From positions 92,444-156,443 of the forward strand of contig JAKLLA010000018.1 in the NCBI GenBank assembly GCA_023150375.1: DNA of 64,000 nt. The letters are read 5' to 3'. Origin of the DNA: Burkholderiaceae bacterium (lineage in GTDB: Bacteria > Pseudomonadota > Gammaproteobacteria > Burkholderiales > Burkholderiaceae_C). The notes beneath the pieces are model-generated. The model saw only the letters and a list, made by a program, of their open reading frames with translations. It ran no database searches and was not told where the DNA came from. The position numbers and the translations under genes were made by a program. Position 1 is the stretch's first letter, and the number at the start of each line of letters is the position of its first letter. Positions 32,544 to 42,210 of this stretch are shown here, piece after piece.

Positions 32544-35539
32544 TCAGCCGCCCGCCGCCGACATCACGTCACTGAGCGACCGCGCCACCAGGTAGCGCGC
32601 CGGGTTGTCGCCGACAGCCAGCGCCTTGAAGTGCGCCTTGACCACGAAGTAAAGGCGCCGGGTGCCGTCCTTGTTCACCAGCACGGCCCAGTCGGGGTTG
32701 TAGTTGCCCAGCGGGGTGGGCACCTTGAACCAGCCGGGCAGCTTGGCGTACAGCACCACGTCGTCGTCCTTCTCCAGGGCGTCGGCGAAGTCGCGCTCGG
32801 TGGCCGAGTCGTAGACCACGTGCTCGTAGATCGAGCGCTTGGTGTCGCGCAGCATGTTGGTCAGGTAGCCGGTCAGCTCCTCGGTCTCGAACAGCTCCTG
32901 GGCCCAGACGGCGTCGTCGCCCAGGCGCTGGTAGCGGATGCCGTCCACCAGAGCCATGCGCTTGCAGCGGTTGATGATTTCGGCCGCCTGCTCGATGAAC
33001 TGCTGCGGGTTGCGCTTGAAGTCGTCCAGGCGCTCGCACTCGGTCAGGATCTTGACCAGGGTGCGCCGCGTCAGCTGCGTGCGGTCCTGCAGGTCGGTCA
33101 GCAGGTCGGGCAGCTCGATGTCGGCCTCGTCCAGCGTCACGGTGTAGGCGCCTTCCTTCTCGCGCGCCTCCACGCCGGCCTTGCCGATGCCAATCTCCGC
33201 CTTGCGCCACTGCAGCCGGGCACGGGCGATGTGCAGGTCACGGTTCAGCGCAGCCTTGCAGTCGCGGATGAGCTTGTCGTTGTCGAACTGCACCCGGTAC
33301 GTGGTCTTGTGCTTGATGCGGTCCCACAGCGCCTTGAAGTCCTCGCTCAGCGTCACGGCCTTGCCGTCGGCGCCCTTACGCAGCGGCACGGTCTCGCGGT
33401 CGTCGCGGTTCTTCACCTCGACGCGGCCGGTCACCTTGCGCAGCAACTCGGCCACCTGCGCCCGGTACGGCTCGAAGGCCTCGGGCAACGCCAGCTTGCC
33501 GTCCTTCAGGGCGACCTTCAGCGAGTCCTGCACTTTGCCCTTGGCGTCGATGTGTCCGGCAGCGCGCAGGTGGTCCCACAGGGCCTTGGACTGGTCCACG
33601 CCCAGGGGGGTCACCTTGCCGTCGCCCGTGGTGATGGCGATGGTGGCGAACTGGTGCTGCTCGACGATGCCGAAGCGGATGCCCGTGTCGGCCTCGATCT
33701 CCTTCTGCAGCTGGTCGGCGAACTCCTGGTACGACTCGGTGGCAATCACCGTCAGCCGGTTCACGTCGTGCCCGTAGACGCGCTGCCCATCCTGGTTGAC
33801 GCACAGGCGCAGGCCTCGGCCCAGGGTCTGGCGGCGCTCGCGCTCGCTGCCCATCTCGCGCAGAGCGCAGATCTGGAAGACGTTGGGGTTGTCCCAGCCC
33901 TCCTTCAGGGCCGAGTGGGAGAAGATGAACTTCAGCGGCGTGCCGAAGCTGAGCAGCTTTTCCTTCTCCTTCATGATGAGGTTGTAGCCGCGCTCGGCGT
34001 CGGCGCGGCTGGTCTCGTTCTTCAGGCCGCCTTCCTTGTCCAGCTCGGGGTCCGCCCAGCGGCCCTTCTTGTCGATGGAGAAATAGCCGTCGTGCACGGC
34101 GGCTGCTTCCTGCGCCAGGTCCACCTCGCCGAACAGGCTCTGGAAGGCCGGCAGCTTGGCCGCGCGCCGGTACTCTTCCTCGAAGATGCGGGCGTAGTCC
34201 CCCTTCACCGGGTTGCCGTCCTTGTCGTACTGACGGTAGCGCGCCACCGACTCGATGAAGAACAGCGACAGCACCTTGATGCCCTTGGGCCGAAGCAGCT
34301 TCTCCTTCTCCAGGTGCTCCTTGATGGTCCGCCGGATCATCTCGCGCTGCACGGCCAGGGCATCCACCTCGCCGTGGGCTTGCCCCTGGGCCAAGAAAGT
34401 TTCGCCGCCCGGGTAGCGAAGCTCCACGTACTCGGCCCCTTTGGCCGTGTTGACCTCGCCGATGCGGTACCCGGCATAGACGGCACGACGGGTGAGCTGC
34501 TGCAGGTCGTCGCCGTCGCTGACGGTCAGTACGTCGGTGGAGACCTTGCCATTGGCCCCGCTACCTGACTGGGCGTGCACCTCCACCTTGGCAAAGATGC
34601 CCTTCTTGGTGCTCACCTCCAACAGGCGCACGTAGGGCTTGTTGAAGGCGTCCTCGACGGTGGCCGCTGCCACCTCGATCTGCTTGACCAGCTTGCGCTC
34701 ATAGGCGTCAACCGCATCCAGCCTGAAGACCATGTGGTGTTTGTGCGCGTGGGTCGCGGAGTAGCGCAGCGTGCACAGCGGGTTCATCGCGTCCAGCGCA
34801 GCCTTGCCGGCGCCCTTGAGGCCGCCATCCACGCTCTGCGGCTCGTCCACGATGACGATGGGCTTGACAGCGCGGACCAGCTGAATCGGCGCGCCGACGG
34901 TGAATTCTTTCGACGGTGCCACGCCATCCAGCGTCAGGTCGGTCTTTTCGCTGTACTGGTAGAGGTTGTTGACCTCCTTCTTGTTGATGGCGCCCACCGT
35001 GACGACCATGATCTGCACATGTGCGCTGGTGGCGAAGTTGCGCACCTGCCCCAGGTCGCTGGAGTCGTACAGGAAGAAGTCCACCGGCACGCCGGCATAC
35101 ATGCTCTTGAAGTGCTCCTCGGTGATCTGCAGCGACTTGTAGACGCCTTCCTTGATGGCCACCGACGGCACCACGATGACGAACTTGGTGAAGCCGTGTT
35201 CAGCTCGAAGATCGTGCGCAGGTAGACGTAGGTCTTACCGGTTCCGGTCTCCATCTCGACCGTGAAGTTGTAGTCGCCCTTCGCCAACTGCCCGCTGGGC
35301 GGCAGGCCGTGCCGCATCTGGACAGCCTGCAGGTTCTCCAGCAGTTGTTCCTCTTGCAGCGTCAGCTTGTTGCCCAGGCCAAGCTCGGTGTCGGCCATGC
35401 CCAGCGTCATCTGCTGCGTGGGGGCCTTCATGGTGACCGTGAACTCGGTCCGGCAGACCTCCTGGCCACGGAACAAGTCGCAGACCGACTCGATGGCCTG
35501 CAGTTGGTAGTCGAGATTAGGCTCGAAGTGAAGTTTCAT
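32544..35539 (-). pseudogene. res: Type III restriction enzyme Res subunit, frame disrupted at ~35198-35200
   Basis: Frame 35539: MKLHFEPNLDYQLQAIESVCDLFRG...VEMETGTGKTYVYLRTIFELN; the continuation HGFTKFVIVVPSVAIKEGV... lies in a different frame (ORF 32544-35174), e.g. IVDEPQSVDG and ILGRGLRLCVNQDGQRVYG-type motifs. Confidence 0.82.
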
Positions 35540-35549
35540 CGCGTCAACC

Positions 35550-37454
35550 TCACAGGCTTCGCACGTTGACGATGCCGTTCTGCTCCAGGATCGCGGCCAT
35601 GTTGGTCTTGGCCACGTCGTCCGCGAAGGCGCTGTCCCGGAACACGCAGGTCGTGTCGCCAGCCGGTGCGAGCTCCTTCCGCCAAGCCACGATGCCTTGT
35701 GCCAAGGCCTCGACCTCGTTCGCCCCGATGCTCGGCTCCAGGCAGGTCATCAGCACCCCACCGGCCACGCTCTGAACCGCCTTTCCGGCGATCTGCTTGG
35801 TGGTCGACGGCACGCAAAGGTCCAGGCCCAGCTTCAGCAGCAGCTCGTTCAGCACGTCGGCAGGCGTACGGCCCTCGACGATGTGTTCGGTGTGGTCGAA
35901 CAGGGACGCCTTCAGGTCGGCAGGCTTGGGGGACCAGGCCGCGATGTTGGACGTGTCGAGCCGGTAGCAACGGAAGCCCACGTCCCCCGCGAACATCGGA
36001 TCCGCCTTCTTGTGACGATTGCCTGCACCGCGCACCCGTGCCTTGGTCACGTCTGCAATGGTCTTCCATCCGGCGGCCTCTGCGCCCTCCAACGGCTCGG
36101 GTAGCTGCACGAGGATGCAGCGCCGGTTGCCGCCGTCCTCGGCGTTCTGGGCGAACAGGGCATCCATCGTTGTCCCCGTACCGGCAAAGAAGTCCAGCAC
36201 CAGGTCGTTGCCGTTGGGCGTTGTGCCGAGCTGGAGAATCCGTCGCATCAACCGGGTAGGCTTGGGCGTGTCGAACACCACGTCGGAGTTGGGAAACTCC
36301 ACGGCAGCCAGCAGTTCCTTCTTGGCTTCCTGCGTGTGTCCGACCTCGTCGTAAGTCCAGAGGGTCTGTGGCACACGCCCATCCTTCACCTCGGAGAGAA
36401 AGCGCTTGATGGCCGGCACGTTGTTGCCATCAGTCCCCCACCAGATGCGGTTGTCGCGATCCAGTTCGTCGAACTTGGGCTTTGAGACTCGCCAGTAGGT
36501 TCCGGGTGGCGGACCTGCCAACTGCCTACCCGATGGGCAGGCAATCGGATATGTCCCTTCACCATAGTAGTTGCGTGCGGACAAATCGCCGGCCTTCCAG
36601 GGGCCACGCGGATCGTTATCCGGGTTGGAGTAGCGGGCCTCCATCTCCTCTGTGCGGGGCAGCAGCCGTGGTGTCCACACGTCAGCGCTCTTGGCGTAGA
36701 CCACGATGTAGTCGTGGTCCTCCGAGAAGTGTCGGGCCGAGTTCTTGGGCGAGTAGACCTTCTGCCAGATGACCGTTGCGATGAAGTTCTCCTCCCCGAA
36801 GATCTCGTTCATCACGGCGCGCAGGTTGTGCACCTCATGGTCGGCGATGCTGACGAAGATGGCGCCGTCCTGCCGCAACAGGCTGTGCGCCAGCTTCAGG
36901 CGCGGGTACAGCATGTTCAGCCAGTCGGTGTGGAAGCGCCCGCTGGCCTCGGTGTGCGAGCTGATGCGGCGTCCACCCTCGGCTTGGCCCGTCAACTCCA
37001 GGTAGTTCTGGATGCTGTCGTGGAAGTTGTCCGGGTAGACGAAGTCCTTGCCGGTGTTGTACGGCGGGTCGATGGTGATCAGCTTGACCTTGTTGGCGTA
37101 GCTCTTCTGCAGCAGCTTCAGCACTTCCAGGTTGTCGCCTTCGATCAGCACGTGCTGGGTCGTATCCCAGTCGACGCTTTCGGTCGGCACCGGACGCAAC
37201 GTGCCTGTCGTCGGCGACAGGGCAAGTTGTCGCGCCTGCCGCTTGCCATGCCAGTTCAAGCCGAAGCGCTCGTCGGCATCCGTGATGGTCGCGTCACCGA
37301 CCAGGGCTTTCAGCACATCCACATTGACGGCCTGGCCGTTCGGCCCTTCGGTCACCAGCTCCGGAAACAGGGCCTTGAGCTGAGCCAGGTTGCCGGCCGC
37401 CAGATTGGCGGATTGGGCCTCCGGGCTGGCCGCTTCGATCTTCTTCATCGTCAT
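35550..37454 (-). CDS. mod: Type III site-specific adenine methyltransferase
   Basis: LITIDPPYNTGKDFVYPDNFHDS (DPPY); LDFFAGTGTTMDALFAQN (FxGxG SAM motif). Confidence 0.93.
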   Translation of the reverse strand: MTMKKIEAASPEAQSANLAAGNLAQLKALFPELVTEGPNGQAVNVDVLKALVGDATITDADERFGLNWHGKRQARQLALSPTTGTLRPVPTESVDWDTTQHVLIEGDNLEVLKLLQKSYANKVKLITIDPPYNTGKDFVYPDNFHDSIQNYLELTGQAEGGRRISSHTEASGRFHTDWLNMLYPRLKLAHSLLRQDGAIFVSIADHEVHNLRAVMNEIFGEENFIATVIWQKVYSPKNSARHFSEDHDYIVVYAKSADVWTPRLLPRTEEMEARYSNPDNDPRGPWKAGDLSARNYYGEGTYPIACPSGRQLAGPPPGTYWRVSKPKFDELDRDNRIWWGTDGNNVPAIKRFLSEVKDGRVPQTLWTYDEVGHTQEAKKELLAAVEFPNSDVVFDTPKPTRLMRRILQLGTTPNGNDLVLDFFAGTGTTMDALFAQNAEDGGNRRCILVQLPEPLEGAEAAGWKTIADVTKARVRGAGNRHKKADPMFAGDVGFRCYRLDTSNIAAWSPKPADLKASLFDHTEHIVEGRTPADVLNELLLKLGLDLCVPSTTKQIAGKAVQSVAGGVLMTCLEPSIGANEVEALAQGIVAWRKELAPAGDTTCVFRDSAFADDVAKTNMAAILEQNGIVNVRSL

Positions 37455-37481
37455 GTGTTTCCTCCCTGCAAGCGCAGGCAA

Positions 37482-38159
37482 TCAGTCTTTCAGGTGCACG
37501 AGTCGCGAGACGAGTTCGTGCATCGCTGTGTAGGGTTGGGTGCCATCAAAAGCGTTGGTGATTTCGGCCAGACGCTGCGCACGTGCCGTGGCGTCGTTCA
37601 ATCGGGCCTGCGTGGCTTGCCAATGGCCGCCGCCACCCTTCTCGTAGCCGGGCAGGTGGACTTTCAGCCGCTCCAGCGCCTCATGCCGGTGCAATGGGGC
37701 GTGCACGTCTTCGAAGTGCAGCAGCAGCCAAAGCTCGAAGCACGGCACCGAGGCCATGGCCTCCACTGGCACCGCTACCCCGTTGTCATTGCGAAGCTTG
37801 CCGCTCTGCGCGGCAGCCTGTGCAAGCGCTGCGTGGTAGCTCTTGTGCTCGTCGCGGTCGAAGACCACGATGATCCGGTCAAATTCACGGGGGTGGAGGC
37901 CGCGCTCCCGGTCGCCGTTCTTGAAGACGGTCAGGGCGTAATCGAGTACCTGCTGCGGCTCGGTCCCGAACTGGCTGTGAAGCACCTGAACATGCGCCGT
38001 TGCCAGCCGGTAGGCACGCTGAATCTCGCACAGATACTGCGGTTCGGTCTTCTCGCCTTCGCAGACGATCAGCAGCCGCTCATAGGGCTGCCGCACGGCC
38101 GCACGCCGCTTCAGGTTTCGCGCGGCCTGCCGGTGTTTGGGCTGGTTGTCCTTCCCCAT
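37482..38159 (-). CDS. rloB: RloB-like protein
   Basis: RLLIVCEGEKTEPQYLCEI, DRIIVVFDRDEHKSY, PCFELWLLLHFEDV: Toprim-like RloB pattern, next to an RloA-like ATPase. Confidence 0.8.
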   Translation of the reverse strand: MGKDNQPKHRQAARNLKRRAAVRQPYERLLIVCEGEKTEPQYLCEIQRAYRLATAHVQVLHSQFGTEPQQVLDYALTVFKNGDRERGLHPREFDRIIVVFDRDEHKSYHAALAQAAAQSGKLRNDNGVAVPVEAMASVPCFELWLLLHFEDVHAPLHRHEALERLKVHLPGYEKGGGGHWQATQARLNDATARAQRLAEITNAFDGTQPYTAMHELVSRLVHLKD

Positions 38160-38163
38160 CGCT

Positions 38164-39432
38164 TCAATGCACCCCAGCCTTGGCTGGCGCAGGCCAATCG
38201 CTGAAGAAGGGCAGGGCGCCGTAGCGGCCGGCCAAGTAGCCGCGCTCCCAGGCCTCTTGCTTGCGTGGGCTGAAGTCGGTCAGCGGGTACAGGCGAGTGG
38301 CCTGGTCGGCATCCTTTTCGGTAAACCAGATCTGGTCTCGCCGGAAGAGGGTGTGGTCCAGCAGCGAGGTGTCATGGGTGCTGAAGATCAGCTGCGCGCC
38401 GTTGGGATTGAGCTCGGGCGTCTGGAACATGGTGACGAGGCGCCGCACCAGCAGGGTGTGCAAGCTGCTGTCCAGTTCATCCACCACCAGCACGCGTCCA
38501 TCACGCAGGCAATCCAGTACCGGCGCGATCAGGCCATACAGGCGCTGCGTGCCTTCGGACTCATCATGCAACTCGAACTTGGCGGAGCCCTTGGGCGTGC
38601 TGTGTTCGAACACGGGCATCAAGAACTCACGCTCCTCCTGGCTGGCTTGTAGGCCGCTGGCGCTCATCACCCACTGGGCCTGCATGCCCTTGCGGGGGAC
38701 TGCCTGAACGTCGGCGATGGAGATGTCGGCGGCGGACAGGAACTCGCGGATCGAGGCCCGTCCTTGCTCCGTCGCCAGCAGCGCCGTAGTGAAGTCAGGC
38801 AGCACAGTGGCACCGGCCGGCAGGAACGTGATGCTCCGGACGATCCAGTTGAACACCGGGCTGAGCTGTTCGCTGTTGAGCTGTGCGGCCATGGACAAGA
38901 ACAACGCGTTTGGGCGCGTGCTCTCCTGCCACAGCTTGCGAGGGCCAGTCAGGTAGGTGCTGAACTCGTAGTCGTACCCGTCGCCATCGATGTGTTGCCG
39001 GCTGAACAGCTGGGTGGGCTTGCTGCTTCGATAGACCAGCAGCGACTCGCTGACGATGCGCTGTGGCGTCATCGCGAACGCGTACTGGTGGCGCACGCCC
39101 GACAGCAGGAAGGTGATCTCGAACTCGGTGGGCTGGTGGGCCGTGGCCGGGTCCAGCTTGAAGGGCTGCACGTTGTAGGTTTGGCCCGGCTGGATGACCG
39201 TGGCCGACTCGGCCACCACGGCGCGCATGTAGTCCAACGCGCGCAGCAAGCTGGACTTGCCACTGGCGTTGGGCCCGTAGACCACCACAGTGCGCAAGGC
39301 ATGGGGCGCTGACTTCAGCCCGGTGGATGCCAGGTGCGTTGTAGCCAGTTCCTTGTCGCCAGACGCAATCAGGTTCAGGGCCTGCTCGTCGCGGATTGAA
39401 CGGAAGTTCCGAACCCGAAATTCAAGCAACAT
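38164..39432 (-). CDS. rloA: RloA-like AAA/ABC-class ATPase (AbiLi-type)
   Basis: MLLEFRVRNFRSIRDEQALNLIAS, VVVYGPNASGKSSLLRALDYM, VLVVDELDSSLHTLLVRRLV, LIFSTHDTSLLD. Confidence 0.85.
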   Translation of the reverse strand: MLLEFRVRNFRSIRDEQALNLIASGDKELATTHLASTGLKSAPHALRTVVVYGPNASGKSSLLRALDYMRAVVAESATVIQPGQTYNVQPFKLDPATAHQPTEFEITFLLSGVRHQYAFAMTPQRIVSESLLVYRSSKPTQLFSRQHIDGDGYDYEFSTYLTGPRKLWQESTRPNALFLSMAAQLNSEQLSPVFNWIVRSITFLPAGATVLPDFTTALLATEQGRASIREFLSAADISIADVQAVPRKGMQAQWVMSASGLQASQEEREFLMPVFEHSTPKGSAKFELHDESEGTQRLYGLIAPVLDCLRDGRVLVVDELDSSLHTLLVRRLVTMFQTPELNPNGAQLIFSTHDTSLLDHTLFRRDQIWFTEKDADQATRLYPLTDFSPRKQEAWERGYLAGRYGALPFFSDWPAPAKAGVH

Positions 39433-39439
39433 GACCCAT

Positions 39440-39462
39440 CTCCTTATGAACAAGGAGTTCAT
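39440..39462 (-). promoter_or_regulatory. Overlapping dyads at the rloA ribosome-binding site (ATGAAC-TCCTT-GTTCAT and CTCCTT-GTTCAT-AAGGAG)
   Basis: Two perfect 6-bp inverted repeats sharing bases; AAGGAG is the Shine-Dalgarno 7 nt upstream of the rloA ATG. Confidence 0.55.
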
Positions 39463-39570
39463 TCTTGCAGAAAATGTTCAAGATAGGCGTCAATATTCGG
39501 TGAAGAATTGTGGATATTCCCCCTGGCAACACTGCGGGTTCAACCCCGAGTCCGCGCCATCGCGGTGCGT

Positions 39571-40410
39571 TCATAGCTGCGCACGGGCCACTCTCAGGCG
39601 GGCATCCAGCCGTTGTAGTTCCAGATTCAGGTCCACCTGCTTGGCGATCTGTCGTTCCTTGGCGGCCAGGCTTCGCAGGCGTGCCGCTTCTTGTTCCAGT
39701 CGTTGGCAGGCTCGCAGCGCGTCACGCTGGGCAGCGGCTGCGGTGGGGCCACTCGGCAGACGGAAGTTGCCGGTCAGGCGTGCGGCTTCTGCAGCGGTGA
39801 GGCAGTCCATCCAGCTCTGGTACAGAGCCATCAGGTCGTGATGCGGCCGGCGGTCCAGGGCCATCGCCTCCAGCAACGGGCCCGCGACGGATGCAGTGCC
39901 GGTGTTGGGGCCAAGCAGTTCGGAGCGAACCAACTCCCCGTCGAGCACCACCTTGCCCGCCTCGTTCTGAGCAGCACGCTTGTGGGCCAGGCTGAGGGCG
40001 AGCTGCGCCGGGGGCCGTGGCGGTCCGTCATCGGGCGTTGCGGTGGCACGCGGCACCAGCGTCTGGATCAGCAGCACAGGGTAGGGCACCGCCCGGTGCA
40101 CAAGCTCGGCCAACCGCAGCCACTGCGATGCCTTGCCATGCGTGGCACGCACCTGCACGCTCAGCACGGCCACTTCCAGGACCTCGCGCCCGTCGGCGCG
40201 GTGTTCCGGGATTGCTACGGTGCCGGGCTTCAGCGCAGCGATCCACTGCAGCTCCTCGATGCCGTCGGTCAGCAGGCGCCGGTCGGCCGCCGTCGGCGCG
40301 CCGTGCTCGGCCAGCATCTTCTTGGGCACGCGCTGGTCCACCCTTGCGCGCTCGGGCAAGGCCAGCGCCTTGACCACGTCGTCGGCGGTGAGGTGGGGCG
40401 TCGCCTTCAT
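39571..40410 (-). CDS. DUF4391 domain-containing protein
   Basis: Start VVKALALPERARVDQRVPKKMLAEHG, IEELQWIAALKPGTVAIPE, CLTAAEAARLTGNFRLP; typical of DUF4391 proteins next to helicase/Mod/Res genes. Confidence 0.7.
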   Translation of the reverse strand: MKATPHLTADDVVKALALPERARVDQRVPKKMLAEHGAPTAADRRLLTDGIEELQWIAALKPGTVAIPEHRADGREVLEVAVLSVQVRATHGKASQWLRLAELVHRAVPYPVLLIQTLVPRATATPDDGPPRPPAQLALSLAHKRAAQNEAGKVVLDGELVRSELLGPNTGTASVAGPLLEAMALDRRPHHDLMALYQSWMDCLTAAEAARLTGNFRLPSGPTAAAAQRDALRACQRLEQEAARLRSLAAKERQIAKQVDLNLELQRLDARLRVARAQL

Positions 40411-42194
40411 GGGGTCAGCGGTGCGCCGAAGGCCTTGACGGTGTCCTCGCTGTCGCGGCCCGACACGGTCTTGCCGGTGGCAGCCTCGATGAGGGTCAGC
40501 AATGCGCCGGCACGCAGGCGGATGAAGGCGTCAAAGTCGTCTGCGCGCAGTGCGGCCACCGGAATGACGTGCGAGGCCAGGAACTCGTCCAGGCTGGTCG
40601 GCGGCACCTGCTTGGCTTTCTGGATCCGGCCCAGGTAGACGCTGGGGGCGTCACCGCTGATGAAGCGGTTGGTGCCAGCGGCCAGCGGCGCCTTGTTGAT
40701 CACGCTGTTCCACTTGTCCTTGGGCAGCTTCTGCCTCTCGCACCACGCACGCGGGAAGATGTGGTGGATGTCGATGGCGTTGTTGAAGTAGGTGTTCAGG
40801 TCGATGGGCGTGCCGCTGACGAAGTCGCGCCCGCCGTGCTTCATCAGCAGGGCGGCCAGGCCTTTGTAGGCCGCTGCCAGTCGGCTCTGCAGTGACAGCA
40901 GGCGGGTGGGCGCGAAGTTGGCGTCGCGCACCGTGCGCGGTTCGGTGCCGCCGTCCACCCAAGCCACCACGTCCTGCATGTCCATCGCGAAGCGCGTCTC
41001 ATTGGCGCCGCCGTACAGCTCGCCCAGCACGCCGCTCCAATACCAACGCAACAGGCTCTGCTTGATGCCGTGCAGGGTTGTCCGTTCGCCCAGGTGGGCG
41101 CAGATCGCGGCCAGCGGGATCAGCTGCGTGGCATAGGGCAGGCTGCGCTCGTCGAAGATCTTCTCCTCGGCCAGCAGCTCGGCAGCGCGCTTGAAGCCCA
41201 GCTCCAGGGCCGCCTCCAGCGCTTTGAAGTCGGCCAGATCCAGCTTCAGCACGTCGGCACGCTTGCAGCTCACCGCCGTCTTCTGAGCCAGGTGCCGCCG
41301 GTAGCTGGCCAGCAGCGTGACGGCAGTCAGGAAGCTCGTGCCGTCCACGGCCTCCAGCACGTCGTGCTTGGCGGTCAGCCGTTCGCGCCGGGCGTCCCAG
41401 TCATCGCGCAGGTTGAACTCGTCCGCTGCAAAGGTGGCGGTCATCAGCTCGAACACGGTCAGCGTGACGCCGCCGGTGTTGACCTTCTCGAAGACCTGGC
41501 AAACGGCCTCCCGTGGCGTGTCCTGGGTCAGCTCGATGGCCGGTACCTTGAACTGCTGGAAGCGCAGCCAGATCTCGTTGCGGAACTTCTGCATGAACTG
41601 CATGGCTTCCGCGCCGAACTGGTGGTGGGCACTGAAGCCGCTCTCCCAGGTCATGAAGCCCTGGATGTCGAACAGCAGCGCCACCGGGAACAAGCGCTGG
41701 GTGTACTGCAGCTCAGGCGTGCTCACGTCGAGGTCGACCTTGCGGCCGAAGTCCGAGGTGACCTGCAGCGACTCGGGGACCGAGATGACGGCCTCCTCGC
41801 GGTCGGCGTGCGGATCCAGGCACTTGGCCATGTCCAGGAAGTAGAGCCGGCGGATGTCGGCACCCTTCTCGGTGCGCGTGGGCACGGGCTGGCCGCTGCG
41901 CAATGACAGGTACATCGAGGTCAGGCGTTGCTGGCCGTCCAGCACCAGGGTCTTGGGCTTGGGCGCGGGCTGCAGTTGCACGCCGGCGAACAGCCGGGGC
42001 TTGAACGGCACGCCACCGGCCTCCAGGAACATCACGGCGCCGATGGGGTACGACAGGGACAGACTCGCGATCAGCGACCGGATGTGGTTGTCATCCCAGA
42101 CCCAGCCGCGCTGGAAGTCGGGCAGCTGAATCTGACCGGCAGCGATGCCGTCGAGAACGTCCTTCAGTGCGGGTTCTGCGGTGCGAAAGCTCAT
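40407..42194 (-). CDS. DUF262 (GmrSD-like) protein
   Basis: IQLPDFQRGWVWDDNHIRSLIASLSLSYPIGAVMFL, LVLDGQQRLTSMYLSL; C-terminal DIHHIFPRAWCERQKLP (HNH-like). Confidence 0.85.
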   Translation of the reverse strand: MSFRTAEPALKDVLDGIAAGQIQLPDFQRGWVWDDNHIRSLIASLSLSYPIGAVMFLEAGGVPFKPRLFAGVQLQPAPKPKTLVLDGQQRLTSMYLSLRSGQPVPTRTEKGADIRRLYFLDMAKCLDPHADREEAVISVPESLQVTSDFGRKVDLDVSTPELQYTQRLFPVALLFDIQGFMTWESGFSAHHQFGAEAMQFMQKFRNEIWLRFQQFKVPAIELTQDTPREAVCQVFEKVNTGGVTLTVFELMTATFAADEFNLRDDWDARRERLTAKHDVLEAVDGTSFLTAVTLLASYRRHLAQKTAVSCKRADVLKLDLADFKALEAALELGFKRAAELLAEEKIFDERSLPYATQLIPLAAICAHLGERTTLHGIKQSLLRWYWSGVLGELYGGANETRFAMDMQDVVAWVDGGTEPRTVRDANFAPTRLLSLQSRLAAAYKGLAALLMKHGGRDFVSGTPIDLNTYFNNAIDIHHIFPRAWCERQKLPKDKWNSVINKAPLAAGTNRFISGDAPSVYLGRIQKAKQVPPTSLDEFLASHVIPVAALRADDFDAFIRLRAGALLTLIEAATGKTVSGRDSEDTVKAFGAPLTP

Positions 42195-42210
42195 GGTGTC
42201 AGCCTCGCCA

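Noticed and set aside
39440-39462. H-type pseudoknot combining both rloA-leader stems
   Set aside because: Connecting loops would be zero length, which is sterically unlikely; alternative hairpins or a DNA operator are more plausible.
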